From the NCBI GenBank assembly GCA_002633025.1, contig NMRB01000051.1, positions 528,696 to 592,695 on the forward strand: 64,000 nucleotides of DNA, given 5' to 3'. The notes beneath the pieces are model-generated. The model was not told the origin of the DNA, made no database searches, and saw only the letters and a list, made by a program, of their open reading frames with translations. This document shows, one piece after another, positions 35,426 to 47,314 of the stretch; the first letter of the stretch is position 1, and each line of letters starts with the position of its first letter. Source of the stretch: Notospermus geniculatus. Lineage: Eukaryota > Nemertea > Pilidiophora > Heteronemertea > Lineidae. Both the position numbers and the translations under genes were made by a program.

Positions 35426-36150
35426 GGGGGCGGTAGTGGAAACCTACAGCGCCGGCAATAGTGCGGCGGTGGAAGGTCGAACCGTTTTATTTATGAATAA
35501 CCATGTATTGTTAATAAAATTAGGTGTCAATGACAAGCTGATCATGGTTCGTCCAGAATGCGCCCAGCGGTCTCTTCATTTGAATGACAATAAGGAATAG
35601 CCCGCGTATTTCGAAAAGCGTAGGCGTGTTTAGGCCAAAATGTGACAATTTTGGGAAGACTTTTCTCGTCCATCAGGCATCGCACTTCAGTGGTTTCTTT
35701 TCACTTGGCAGCAATATATTCGTGCGCAGGGCGCAACGTTGAGATTTTTTCACTATTCAAGAGGATTCGGGAGATATTCAAACAGTTCATTTTTGACCAA
35801 TTTTTGGCACAAATTACATAATTATCATTACTAAGAATTAGAATTTGCAAAATAACTCAACGTCGGCACCTGCACACATGTATTCCCCAACATTTGGTGA
35901 TAAAACGCCAGGTCCCAGTCGCCTTGTTGCCGAGAAATCTATGACGAAAAAGTCAAATGGGGGGTCTCATTGTTTGCTTAATTAGCTGATTAATGAAAGA
36001 TGAAAGCACATAGTTTTCAATTCAGATGTGTAGAACAAGAGTAGCAATTTCATAGAAATACATGAAATCGATGCTACCTTTTTGCTTGAAGAAAATATGA
36101 ATTGTTTTCAGTCGCCATTTGCAGTGCGCTTCCTTATGGCTACCGCCCCC
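35426..36150. mobile_element. piggyBac-like non-autonomous element with TTAA target
   Basis: TTAA at 35422-35425 and 36151-36154 flank a 725-bp insert beginning GGGGGCGGTAG and ending CTACCGCCCCC. Duplicated TTAA targets are the hallmark of piggyBac-type transposition. The interior has no transposase: only a 60-codon chance frame at 35418-35600. The terminal repeats are short (11 bp, then partial matches to GCGC). Confidence 0.8.
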
Positions 36151-36154
36151 TTAA

Positions 36155-37759
36155 TGTGATGGGACGCTGATCGAAAGTTTGCATCAAATTTCGCCTGATT
36201 CTGAACCTGAGATGGTGTGGTCTATCATTTCAATTGTAAATCATGTCGTGTGTGCCGCTCTCATTTCAAGAATTTTTGTCCCCGTTTCTCTTGTCTTTCA
36301 TGAGCAAATGACCCCCATGACAGTTCCGTTGGAGCCCATTAGCTGTTGGTTGCAAATGTAGATCGGTCTCCCCAGAGGATTTTTAAAAGCAATTTCTCCA
36401 ACATCCATTACTGAAATCCCGCTTGGTCCTGCTTGGAATGTGGAATCAACAATTGGCAACAAGGGAGCAGTACGCGGATGCCACAGTTGGCTTTGTCCAA
36501 TGGCTAGGCAAAAACAGTGATAGATGAGGGTCAATTTTTTACGTAAAGTGCTTCTGGGTCCAACTGGTATAAGAAGTACGGTGCAGCAATCAGTTATGAT
36601 GTACCTTGAACTTCATAAACTACCAGTAAGTGTCTGCTGGCAGTCTTTACCAAAGCGTTTAACAATAAATAACATCATAAATATTGTGGTATTGACGGTG
36701 CTATTAAATCTGGTAAATTCAAAAAAACAATGCCCACAGCTTCTCCTCCATAGATACCATTCAAAGAATATATGAATAATTCAAGCTTGTTCGTGGAAAA
36801 ACAGTGTGTACACCTCAAGATACCAATTCCCGACTGACGGACAACTGTTTATACATTCAAATCAGATCAAAAACTTAGAATGCTCTGATTATTAAACTAA
36901 AGCGGCATCCTATGGTGAATGGTGAAACACCGAAGAGACGATGTGACATAAATTGGACGGTATTGCAAGGATTCTGTTGCTCTGGCTTTGGCTACCTGTG
37001 GAGTTCCTTCATCACCTCATGTTCCTTGGATTCGAACGATCACAGTTGATTTTGACTAACAGCTCCAAAAACTGTTCTTCCATAGCCTCTCTCTATACCC
37101 TTGACTTGCCCTTTATTCCTCATGTCTCTTTTTCAGATGCAGAATTGCTGTACCCTTTTCGTCATTGGCATACCTCCCATTGCCTCATGCTCACTGGGTA
37201 CGGTGGAAGCTGTACATTTAGACAAACATCGTGGAAATTGTTCTTCCATAACCCCTGCCAACAAATGACGCCAAGCTTCTTACTTTATTGACACAGAATG
37301 GCCATAACTTCCCCACTCTAGCGGATGTCTGCCATCTCTTGGTGCTTGTACTTGCAATTATCCAGTTTCTTTCGTCAAAAATGGCCTCTGAGTGTCATCA
37401 GCATTTGCGGCAAGAAGCAGATGGCCACATGGACGATTTATCAGTATTTGTGTAGCTGTTCAGCTACCGGATTAGCCTGTAGACCTATCGGAAGGTTATC
37501 CTGGTGGGTTTGTTCTACCTAAGCAAGAGGTTTGTGTTTCCTGTATCAACCTGATTGCAGAATGGTGTTCCTCGTCTTGGTGTAAATATCTTCAGAAGTG
37601 GGAATTCTACTGTAGTGGACATGGTGGACCAAAACAATAATGAGAGATGCACAAATACATTCTTATCTTTCTGGTTAGGCTCACTCTTCAGTAACTCAGT
37701 GATGTTTTTAACTCATGGCATTCTGATAGCTATATAAAGATAATGTTGCTGTTGTAAAT
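36155..37759. other. no supported gene
   Basis: A 112-codon plus frame at 36953-37291 is hydrophobic in places, but its composition is dominated by TTC/CTT runs and it has no domain or splice support. No repeat family was recognised. Confidence 0.35.
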
Positions 37760-37900
37760 AAGTATCCCAAAAATAGAGCACAAAAGGCGACACACAAAAT
37801 GATATAATAAAAGGAGTCGTCCTCAAGAAATTTTGCAAATTTTCGACCCCAAATGGGGTCTTCTTCAGGCTGGCACTTCCACGTCAAGCTACCAGAAGTG
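37760..37900 (-). mobile_element. dispersed hairpin repeat family P (copy C, best hairpin)
   Basis: On the minus strand CCTGAAGAAGACCCC-ATTT-GGGGTCGAAAATTTGC has a perfect 6-bp stem GACCCC/GGGGTC at 37845-37860. The flanks CTGAAGA and GAAA are the positions that hammerhead ribozyme cores keep, but the base pair closing stem II does not fit cleanly. Penelope-like retroelements are known to carry hammerhead motifs, so a retroelement terminus is an attractive but unproven reading. Confidence 0.7.
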
Positions 37901-37954
37901 TAATCTAAGTATACATGTATTGTGATGAGGAGGAACGGGTGCGGTAAATTCTGG

Positions 37955-38115
37955 AGAATTTCTTGCTGTTTATGCTGTCTATATTTCTTACATGCATCCT
38001 AGTGGGCACGGTTTCTTGCTGTTTATGCTGTCTATATTTCTTGTAGAGTACATGTCCTTTAGTGGGCATGGTTTCTTGTGGTTTATGCTGCCTATATTTC
38101 TTGTGGACTAAATGT
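37955..38115 (+). repeat. tandem repeat, about 60 bp, three copies
   Basis: TTGCTGTTTATGCTGTCTAT, then ATTTCTTG...ATG(T/C)CCT(T/A)TAGTGGGCA(T/C)GG, occurs three times with small differences. Non-coding. Confidence 0.85.
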
Positions 38116-38885
38116 CCTTTGCATGGTTCAGGGAATGGAATATTTGAGGCTTTGCAAATTAAACACTGGCCCTGGGTAGCCTGAAAATGGATCTGTTGAC
38201 TCCAGACTTTTTTGAACCAGTAAGATGATTGTGTTGGGACACTGGGTTGGGCTTGAAATGAATGAATCTTATTTTATTCTGTGATAGCCAGTCTAAAATC
38301 TTAAAAAAGAAATTGCTGATGCATGCTTGAGTTGGTTAGAAATCTAAATCTTGAATTTAATCTACAAATTGAAATGAAGTGGCGAATTCCCAAAACAGTG
38401 GGGCATGCGAAAGTCGATTTTCCAGCAATTACTTCACAGTGTACTCGAAAAGATGTTATCGTTGAATGGAAAATTGCACTAAATCTCTCGAGCCTCAGAA
38501 ACTTGTGCGAGCAATTTAATTAACCTATCTCAGATTTATCGATATATTATTGACAAAATATCGCTCTAATCAGCAAACGTATTAATAACTTGATCTCTGA
38601 ACTACTTAATTTACGCAGTAAATTGAAAATGGATAGAAAAATCCATATTCACAGTTGTTGATCCTCCAAACTGAAAACTGCAAAGTACTTGGAAGTTTGT
38701 TCGCATTGCTCTGTCAAGAACACTCTCTGGCTTAGGTGCCATGGTGTTGACAGGCTGGAGAATGCCATCTTACACCTCTCAGACTGAGTAGCACCAAGTC
38801 AGACAATGGTTTGTTCCCTGAAGTAAACTTGCCGGTTGAGAGGGGGGCCTGACTTTACTCAATGTAGCCAGAACGTAGCCAGCGT

Positions 38886-39007
38886 GGTGACAGGACAAAA
38901 GGTACCCGGACAAAATGTACCTGACAAAAGGTACCTGGACAAAATGTACCTCGGACAAAGGTATCTGGGGCAAAGGTACCTAGGATAAAATGTACCTGGA
39001 CAAATCG
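38886..39007 (+). repeat. minisatellite, about 16-17 bp GGACAAAATGTACCT unit
   Basis: About seven variants of GGACAAA(A/G)(T/G)GTACCTG in a row, some losing one or two bases. The frames translated from it on the minus strand (38779-39107) are repeat artefacts. Confidence 0.9.
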
Positions 39008-39805
39008 ATTGTCCCCCTCCCAGTTGGAACAGTTTTAGTACACAATGCTCGTTCCACATTTTGATTGAAGAGGAAGGAAATTGAATCTGATTTTTACCCC
39101 TTTCCAAGATTTCGTTGCTGTTTTACCCCCTTTCTGCATGTGACATTTTCGGGAACTTTCATTGGAAACACCCCAGTAGCCTAGACTTGCGGACTGCAGC
39201 CTTCTTCTTGGTTCCTCTTTCTCATGGAGAAATGTCATTCAAATGTATCTTAGCATTCCTGTGACATGGACCACTTTCTGTGACATGGACCACTTTCTTT
39301 CCAATCAATCAATCATTGGTGAAATCTTTTCAAAGCTTTGCCATTAATGACAAATCTGATGGGAGCAATCATCCTGAAAGGTTCGCACAAAATGAAATTT
39401 TCTGTTTGATTGGCTGAGTAAAACACACTCTGTCAAGATAAATAAAGTAACTCAATTTTCTGAGTGGGTCTGTTGAAAGTACCATTTTCGTTCTGTCATG
39501 ATACTAAGACTGGTTATTAAATTTACCAGCATTGAGTTTGACACTTATTTCTTAGAGCTTTGCACAATAGACAAACCAAATCAGGGGAAACAGCTAATGC
39601 GCCTAAAATGGGCAAATTTTATGGATTGCCGTTCACATTTTAAACTTGTCTTCGAGAAAGAACTTATTTGGCTCAATTGTGCCGTGCCCTCATCCTTATA
39701 ACAAAGTGAGGCTTTTATAGTGCTGTCCACTCTAATGTGGTCTCAAAGTGCTCTGTTTTTTGAGGAACTCAAGAGCAGCACATATCGCTTGATCCCTTCA
39801 GACCA

Positions 39806-39995
39806 AGATATCCAACATAGAGCATAAAAAACGACACACGAAATGATAAGAAAAGTTAAGTCGTCTCCGAATTTCGCAAAGTTTCAACCTCAGCTGGGGT
39901 CTTCCACAGACACTTTCTGTAGAGATCCCAGAAGTACTTCTGGGATCTCAGAAAGTGCCTTGCATGAGGAAGACCCCGAAAATTCGGAGACCACT
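39806..39995 (-). mobile_element. dispersed hairpin repeat family P (copy D) with inverted partial copy
   Basis: 39806-39934 is a family P unit on the minus strand with GGAAGACCCC-AGCT-GAGGTTGAAA. From 39935 a partial unit in the opposite orientation follows (ACTTCTGGGATCTCAGAAAG then GAGGAAGACCCCGAAAATTC). The junction AGAAGTACTTCT is a perfect palindrome. Head-to-head pairing like this is unusual for a simple retroelement tail. Confidence 0.72.
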
Positions 39996-40609
39996 TTCCT
40001 TTCCTTTCAGACTAATTAAGAGTGCAAAGTGGCTCCTTGGCATGGAATCAAAATTATGGTCTATCACAAATCTTGGGAGATTTCGGTTGAAATACAGCTA
40101 AGAGTTTGGCACTGCCGAACCATGTGAATAGAGTTGAAGGAATTCAACTACATGTATTGCATGGGAATTTTGTTTCACCACTCTTTGTGTATTTTTACAA
40201 CCTTCTACAGTTTCCACCATTCCTCGTGCACTGATCCTGGTGCTAACTCTGTCTGAAGGTATGCTCCAAGAAGAAGCCACCCTGCGTTTCTCCTACAGTT
40301 CAATAATCATACACCATATCAGCTAAAATTGTACGCCGTGGCCACATTATACCTAAAGTGATTTGTATATCGATAAAGTTCAAAGTCTGTCATCTTTGAT
40401 CTCAAGCATCTGGGCTACAAATGACTGCAGGCCATCAGCCAAATTGACAAATTATTGCTAGTCAAATTGATTCAATTTGGATGTGCCCTGGTGAACTGTG
40501 TTTATTGTTGGAAGCCGAAGTAATTCAACCTTAATTGTTAACTTCATGTAAACGTCAGTAAGATTCTTTGAGAATCTTTTAGACCATTCTACTAATACTA
40601 ATTTGTTCC

Positions 40610-41130
40610 ACCATTCTTCAAACATCTTTTACAAACTCTACTGCTTTGTTCCACCGTTCTTCAAACATCTTTTTAAAAAGATGTTTAAAAACCTTTCTAC
40701 TGCTTTGTTCCACCATTCTTCAAACATCTTTTACAAACACTCTACTGCTTTGTTCCACCGTTCTTCAAACATCTTTTAAAAAAAGATGTTTAAAAACCTT
40801 TCTACTGCTTTGTTCCACCATTCTTCAAACATCTTTTAAACCTGCCTTGTTCCACCATTCTTCCACCAGTCTGTCAACCATCTTTTACACCACCATTCCT
40901 CCACCATTCCACCATTCGTCCACCAGTCTGTCAACATCTTTTAAACCACTCTACTGCTTTGTTGTTCCACCATTCTTCAAACATCTTTTAAACCACTCTA
41001 CTGCTTTGTTCCACCATTCTTCAAACATCTCTTAATTTAACCTCTTACTGCTTTGTTCCACCATTCTTCAAACATCTCTTAATTTAACCTCTTACTGCTT
41101 TGTTCCACCATTCTTCAAACATCTTGATCA
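40610..41130 (+). repeat. minisatellite, about 41 bp
   Basis: Repeats of CTACTGCTTTGTTCCACCAT followed by TCTTCAAACATCTTTTA, 12 or so copies, with deletions and expansions of the AAAAGATGTTTAAAA segment. The 129-codon frame at 40646-41035 is only the translated repeat. Confidence 0.92.
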
Positions 41131-41896
41131 AACCACACTGCTTTTGTGTCACCATTTTGCATGTGTGTGTGCGTCTTTCACAATGTTCTACTTGCTTCTT
41201 CAACTCATTTCACTCTCAGTGAGTCTTCACTCAGTTCATCATCTTTCTCCCACACTTCCTTCATTCCCTTTCTCTATGTATCCCTCAATTCATCGCTGGG
41301 TCGACACTGTTTAGTGTCAGGTCTGCATCATCTGTGTTACAAAAATCTCAATGCTGGTTGAAAACTGCTTCATTTTGGCTCAGATGCATCTACCAAGTAC
41401 AAGTTTATGGGTCTTGTCTCCTTAAGAATTTTCCAGAAAATCTGAAATCACTTTTAGCATTATGATTCATTTGAGAGCCTGTTGCTGAATCACGCAGTAC
41501 AAGGTCTTTCTTGTGGAAAATTAAATATAAGATGATTGCTCTCTTATTAGTTTTGGAAGATAAGAGAATACATTAGCCCTTTGATGCGCACAGAATTCCC
41601 AGTCAGTTGGTAATAGGATGACAGTGTGGATCCGTGGGGACATTATTGATGGATTGGAAGTTTTTATTGAGGTTTTACTGCTTATTTCCAAGTGTGGTGG
41701 CAGTTTAAAGGCCCGTTTCCACTGGAGAGTCCATAGCTGTCGTGCAGTTGTCTGTGGATGTCTGTGAAAACCGTGCAGCTAGAGCATGAAACTGGTGCAG
41801 CAGTGACAGTGCTCAAGGGATCATCGCAAAACTTTATTGATACTGAACGATTTGAACATCTCCCTAGGGGGAGGTGCTGAAGGTGTTAATGCCCCC

Positions 41897-42116
41897 GTCA
41901 CCATGAGATAGTTCTCAGTACGTTCTTGAAAATGTTGCCGAACTGTGTGCAAAACAGAGTGGACGTATTTGTGGCAACTTTTTACAGTCTTTTTACGAAC
42001 TTCATGGACGGACTCGGACGGGAAGGTGCTCCAGCACTTCGAGACATTATTTGGCGAACATTACACGTTCTAGCCCGTTTTACGACAGGACGTTTTGAGA
42101 ACTACTTCATTGTGAC
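41897..42116 (-). mobile_element. MITE-like element, CACACTGA-TAGTTCTCA family (copy 2)
   Basis: Inverted relative to the element at 8349-8580 and collinear with it along its full length (GTTCGTAAAAAGACTG, CGGGCTAGAACGTGTAA on the minus strand). The 101-codon plus frame 41926-42231 crosses its right end and is not credible as a gene. Confidence 0.85.
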
Positions 42117-42649
42117 AGTACCTTTAGGTGTTGATTCCATTAAAAATCATTTCCCGGCAAAGAGTTTGAAGATTCAATTCCGGAAGATAATGATAAAGTG
42201 TGGCGCAAAAAGATGCATTGGTCCAAGTTAGGTACCCTAATGTACAGGCATTTCCAGTTGGTGATGATCTTCCACGATAGATATTTCCATGGCACCAGCT
42301 TATTGCTTTACGTAAAGTCCTTTTTCATAATGGTAAATGAAGCAACGAGATCTCCATTACCCTTCCTAGAGTTGAAAAATACCCAATTATTGGGATAAGA
42401 AAAACCTATAGATTAATGACGGCTTATCTGACTTAATTCACCATCACTCAAATTTGACAGAACGCAAATTAAGAAAATGACGTCTTTGATTAGTCTATTA
42501 ATGGATCTTAAAATGGCAGCCAATCTGTATTCTTGGTTGATGTTTTGTAAACCTAGTGGCATGTAGATGCTAGTTTTGTCATTCCTAATAAATGAAAAAA
42601 ATACTTTTTACATCTGAAGGACATAACAATGTGGCCCTCAAAACATATA

Positions 42650-42776
42650 GGGCCGATTTCACAAAAGGTGTTTAAGACTTAGACGCGTGTAACTTCACTA
42701 AATGCACGCACTTCCACCATGCATTTGACGAAGTTACACGCGTCTAAGTCTTAAACACCCTTTGTGAAATTGGCCC
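42650..42776. mobile_element. palindromic MITE, GGGCCGATTTCACAAA ends
   Basis: A 127-bp near-perfect hairpin: GGGCCGATTTCACAAAAGG and CCTTTGTGAAATTGGCCC, continuing through GTTTAAGACTTAGACGCGTG and its complement for over 45 bp per arm. The loop is about 30 bp. Confidence 0.93.
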
Positions 42777-45060
42777 ATAATGTACACACCATATTCCACC
42801 ATCAGACAGTTATCCACCACAGAAAGTTATCCAACTAGAATCTGAGCCTCTACCAACTGTGACCATTAGATGCTATCGTCAGTAGGGGATAGCATTTGTG
42901 ACGTAAAGTTGTAAAATGTTCCAAATCTTGCACACTTCCAGTCCAAATGATCGTTACCACAGTCACACTGGCAAAAAGGCCATATTCACCCTCGCTTCTA
43001 ATATCGACAGACAGCAAATTAAGAAAACAATCTCTTTTATTAGCTCAAGTGACTCGGAAACTTTTTTCTAAATTTTCTCATATTACTCCATCCATCAAAT
43101 TTTTAAATTCCTTCTTTCCATTTCCATGGTTACGTAGGCCGATTTTGCTCATTAAGGATTAATACTTTAAACGATAGTTTCTCATATGGCATGACAAGTT
43201 GATTACCTTCTCAGCAGGGGCCTTAAACAAGCAATCGTCGTTTTGACAGTGGGTTTGATTAATTAATAGGCTGAATCATTTGAAAAATTAAAAATGTTGA
43301 ATGGCCGAATGGTGGAAAACATTTATTTTAAATATTAAACTTGTAACAGTACATGTAGGTCCATGGGCATGAATAACGAACACACTATATCTACATCCTA
43401 GTCATTGGCCTGTTGCCATGGCTGTACATGCGATTAAATGTTTTCTGCTCAGCTTATCTTAGGCATCTTTCGTTCAGAAAGTGAAATCACAAGACATTTG
43501 GTCTATCTTCAAGACATGGGTGATTAGCCCGCCTCAAGACACTGAGACATTATGGCCACAAATTCCCTTGTCATTCTTCTTGGAACTGACATAAATACAC
43601 GTTCAAAAAGTTTTCTTAAAGCTGCTTGGTAAAAACGAAACTGAATCTCGCTGTGCATTAGCCAAAGTAGCAAAAATCTTCATAGCCACAAGTGAATTTC
43701 CATCGCTGGCCAAGAAAGACACGAACATTCACGTTTCATTAGTCAGAACAAGATTGGACGAAACAACGAGATAGAAAAAGTAGCCGATGGCCAGCAGTCA
43801 GAACAGGGTGAAGAGGAAATGAGAGGATGGAACAAGTGTTGACCAGTTTTGTGACCACCAAGTACAGGCCAGATCTCCCTCTGGTATGGCTGAGGTATTA
43901 GTTGTTAGGATGGCCAGCTTCTGATGACTTGTCCGCATTGGCCATCAGGTTTTTGGATGTGAGAGGATCAGAACTTCCTGCATTGCGTTTGTGATTCTGA
44001 GAATCCCTGGCACCAAAATTCAGTGTTTCCGCCAAAGGGTACTAAGGTACTATGCTACTACCCTCAAAGGAACAGAAAAGGGCCGTTGTCTTTAATTTCA
44101 TTGGGTTTTTGATGATTTTGAAGAAATTAGTACCTTTAAAAAAATTTCTGGTAGAAACCTTGCAAATTTCAACAAAACATACTTCAAGTCCACCATTTTC
44201 ACCGATTCTCTGCTCATAGACGCCTTCAAAGTTACAAGTGAACAGAAGTTCTCCTCCGCAGGTTCAGTACTTTGTCTGCCAAGGCTCCTAGCTAAAAAAA
44301 TCATGAGTAATTTCCAGATTATCTTGATTCTCCTCTGACACTTTGGGAACTCATTGATCACCTATTTACCCGAGGCCTTATCCCTTCCACCAGAATCCAA
44401 TCAAGGTGACCACAAGGCATTGTCACAGATTCAGCTCTTCATCCGCCAAGGCTCCTCACTAAAAAGTTACAAGAGAAATGGTAGATTTTCTTCTTTCTCT
44501 CCTTATACCGGACTACTCTGGAGCACTTGCTTTGACTCCAGAAATCTCGTGCACGCTTCAGTCTACTTATTGTCATGCTAATCCCTAGTAGCGTCCCCAA
44601 AGACCTTTGCAGGTGCAAAGGAGGAATGTCGTTAAGATGGTTTGATTAGAAATGTGTGAAGGCCAAATGAGAATTACGCAGCATCTTCTTCACTTGGTGC
44701 ATCTTAATTGCCTTCGCTTGTACGATGTTTTGAGGAAGTTCATGCGTCCCAGGGTGGACCAAGGTATGGTTTCTTACTGGGGATGTGAATTTGTCATGAA
44801 GGAAGGCAGAAGCGGCATGCTTAGGCCATTTAATTGATCAATACCCAGATACATTTTTCAAGTTTGAAAGGATATTCACAGCCATCAGCAATTTGAGAAA
44901 ATACTTGACCAACTCTGTCTTGGCCATTCAGTGCACGTGGTATCCTTTTGGATCTTGCAAGTGTGATGAGTATAGGCCTACTTGTATATCTGCTTTCAAA
45001 GGATCATCCACCAAATTTACTTCAGGCATTCAGATGACTTGTAGGAATCCTGTACCTTCC
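42777..45060. other. no supported gene; diverged 170-bp duplication
   Basis: TCTGCCAAGGCTCCTAGCTAAAA near 44274 and a relative near 44442 suggest a diverged local duplication. An 87-codon minus frame (44361-44098) covers the first copy. Nothing here could be tied to a known gene. Confidence 0.35.
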
Positions 45061-45219
45061 TAAAGCCTAGTACACACTGCAGGCGTGGTGCGACGCGGCG
45101 CGAACTGAACAAAGGATTACAGCCTTCTTTCCGCATCACAAGTGTGAACAGCTATAGGCTTAACAGTGGAAACAATCAGGCGCGAATCGCACTGTGCCTG
45201 CAGTGTGAACTAGGCTTTA
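45061..45219. mobile_element. palindromic MITE, TAAAGCCTAGTACACACTGC ends
   Basis: TAAAGCCTAGTACACACTGC on the left mirrors GCAGTGTGAACTAGGCTTTA on the right, with GCGCGAACTG / CAGGCGCGAA inside. The TAAAGCC terminus is shared with 20456 and 31405. Confidence 0.88.
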
Positions 45220-45910
45220 GTATTCTCAAAAATTGCCTAACACTTCCCGAGTTGCTGATGATGTGAGGCTCTCTACATGAAGACTTTCAATTTTCAAGTT
45301 CCTTTCTTCGTCTTGGCGAAACTTTTCTGTTGTGAGAATTCTTTCCTTGAGAAAAAAATCCTAAATTGTGCGAGCAGCTGTTGTGAATTTCCTTGCTGAT
45401 GGAAATCGACACCATGATGTTGTTTGTCTCCTTATGAGTTGGTATTCTGCCTTCGGTCTTGGTCCAAGGGGAAGTGTTCCCAAGGCCTGGAGGATCTGAT
45501 GGCAGTATGTGTCCGAGTTTTTACTAACGTCGCTACCATCAAATCAACTTCCTGTGAATTCTAAATGCTACTCGATATGCGACGACCATAATTTGTTACA
45601 CCTGTGAAATATTTTGCACGCATTCTTTCCTTAATGGAAGAAGTTTGGCGGCAGCAGCAGTGTCTCTGAAGACCGTTCCGGCTTCTAACACTAACAGCTA
45701 GGTGCTAAAGTGCGAATTGACATCACCGGTTTCTGATGATTGTTTTCTGGAGGTGATAATCGTTTGGTGGAGTTTCTCCAAGTGCACCTGGGATGCTGTC
45801 AGGTGATTCTCACCTGGCATTCTTTGCCTATTGATCAAAGAGCATGGAATCTTAGGGAGAGTTCAGTTAGGAAATTTGGGTACTGTGCCAGTCACCTGTC
45901 TGTCATCCTG

Positions 45911-46189
45911 GGAGCCCCGACAGCCGAGTGGTTATCACGTCCGCTCAGGATGCGGCAGGCCCTGGGTTCGAATCCAGCCCGGGCCATATGGGATTTCATT
46001 CCCGGCTCTTCACGTCTGTCACTTGGGACAGGAAGCCGTGGTGCCTTGTACCTTGTTTCTTTGCAAGGGCAAGTAAAAGACCCCATACAAGTGAGGAACA
46101 TGAGTAGCTTGGGACGGCCTCCTCCGTACTTACCAGGGCCAATAATGGTTTGGCTTCGGCCCTGACGGAAAAAATCGAATACAAAATAT
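45911..46189 (+). mobile_element. full-length tRNA-derived SINE (family S1), copy 1
   Basis: The tRNA-like head GGAGCCCCGACAGCCGAGTGG has an A box and B box (GGGTTCGAATCCAGCC). It is followed by a body TTTCATTCCCGGCTCTTCAC, CTTTGCAAGGGCAAGTAAAA and GGCTTCGGCCCTGACGG, and an A-rich end. TGTCATCCTG at 45901-45910 and TGTCATGCTG at 46190-46199 are the target duplication, with one mismatch. The 141-codon frame running through it is not a gene. Confidence 0.93.
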
Positions 46190-46970
46190 TGTCATGCTGA
46201 GATTCTCAGGTCATTTGCAGTCGTACCCCCGCCAAAAACAAGTGCGAGGAGGGCAGCGGTTCTGAAGACCCTGGGTGCGAGGATGCCAGACTGTCTGCCA
46301 TTATACACATCTATCATGCATATAGCCTGCAATCTGGGTCATGTCAAAAATCAACCCAGCCATGCACAATGGACAGTCCTGGTCAAGTTGCTTCATCTCT
46401 TTCTCCTTTTGCCATCTCCAGACCATTTAATAACATCCACCAAATGATGTTCACTTGCATGGCACCCATGTTGCCAAAACCAATAAGCATATTGCCGTGT
46501 GCGTTAAGTTTCCTGTGATGGGCGCACTTATCCCGCAACATTACGGCAATTTCATTTGCTCTCGCAGTATGAGACCTCCTTATTATGAAGATAAATCAAG
46601 GCTAATGCCGCTAAACGCATTTACAAGAATATGGCGACTGTGCCAGGCAAAATCAGGGGTATCAGTAGACTCTGATTGGGGTAATTTATAAGGATTTTAG
46701 GATCTTGAGGTATTTGCCAAGGCATGTCTAAGTTGTAAAGTGGGTTAAATGTCTTTGCAGAACAATTCTCCTGGACAGTGATGATGATCGATGGGGCAAA
46801 GCAGTTTGAAACTCGGCTGGTGGTCTCCCTCTCCTATCTGCAGTAAACTGGTGTATCATTTTGAAGAAAGCCTATTCAAAATGATCTTTCGGCTGATTGT
46901 TTCTTTTTTCGCAACCACTCTACAGGTATGGGTCATTAACATAGGTCATTGAACCATCTTTTTTGAAGAT

Positions 46971-47285
46971 GGGGATTCGGCCTAGTGGTTAAGGGGTGCT
47001 GCCTCTTAGTGCTGTGGCGATTGATGCCTAGTGCGAGGCTACGTGGGTTCGAATCTGAGGTAGCAGGCACGGATCCAAAGCCGGGGGCATACCCGGCCCG
47101 TGCCCCCTCTATTTTGTGGAAAATCTTTGAAATTGAACAGGAAATTTCGAAATTTTGAAAAGATATTAAAATTTGATCGAGGTTTTCCACGATGCGTTGG
47201 CTGTGCCCCCTCTTTCCCATGATTCTGGATCCGCCCCTGTGGTAGGAAGCGATGTCTTTCACCTTAGAAACCCGTTTCTATTTCA
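46971..47285 (+). mobile_element. tRNA-derived SINE (family S2), interrupted by a MITE
   Basis: GGGGATTCGGCCTAGTGGTTAAG holds a good A box (TAGTGGTTAAGG), and GTGGGTTCGAATCTGAGG holds the B box. The element resumes after 47239 with GGAAGCGATGTCTTTCACC, matching the copy at 9494-9606. Removing 47064-47239 restores a continuous SINE. Confidence 0.88.
47064..47239. mobile_element. MITE-like element, GGATCC-type family (copy 2), nested in a SINE
   Basis: CAGGCACGGATCC and GGATCCGCCCCTG are the inverted ends, followed inside by GGGGGCA and TGCCCCC-type runs. GGTAG precedes the left end and is repeated one base beyond the right end, consistent with a short target duplication. Same family as 683-848. 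Confidence 0.88.
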
Positions 47286-47314
47286 CATTCTACAAGTACC
47301 CACATAGATTACAG

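Noticed and set aside
40646-41035. 129-codon plus-strand frame
   Set aside because: Entirely inside the 41-bp minisatellite; the repeated peptide simply mirrors the repeat.
45740-46165. 141-codon plus-strand frame
   Set aside because: Runs through a full-length SINE with target-site duplications; no independent coding evidence.
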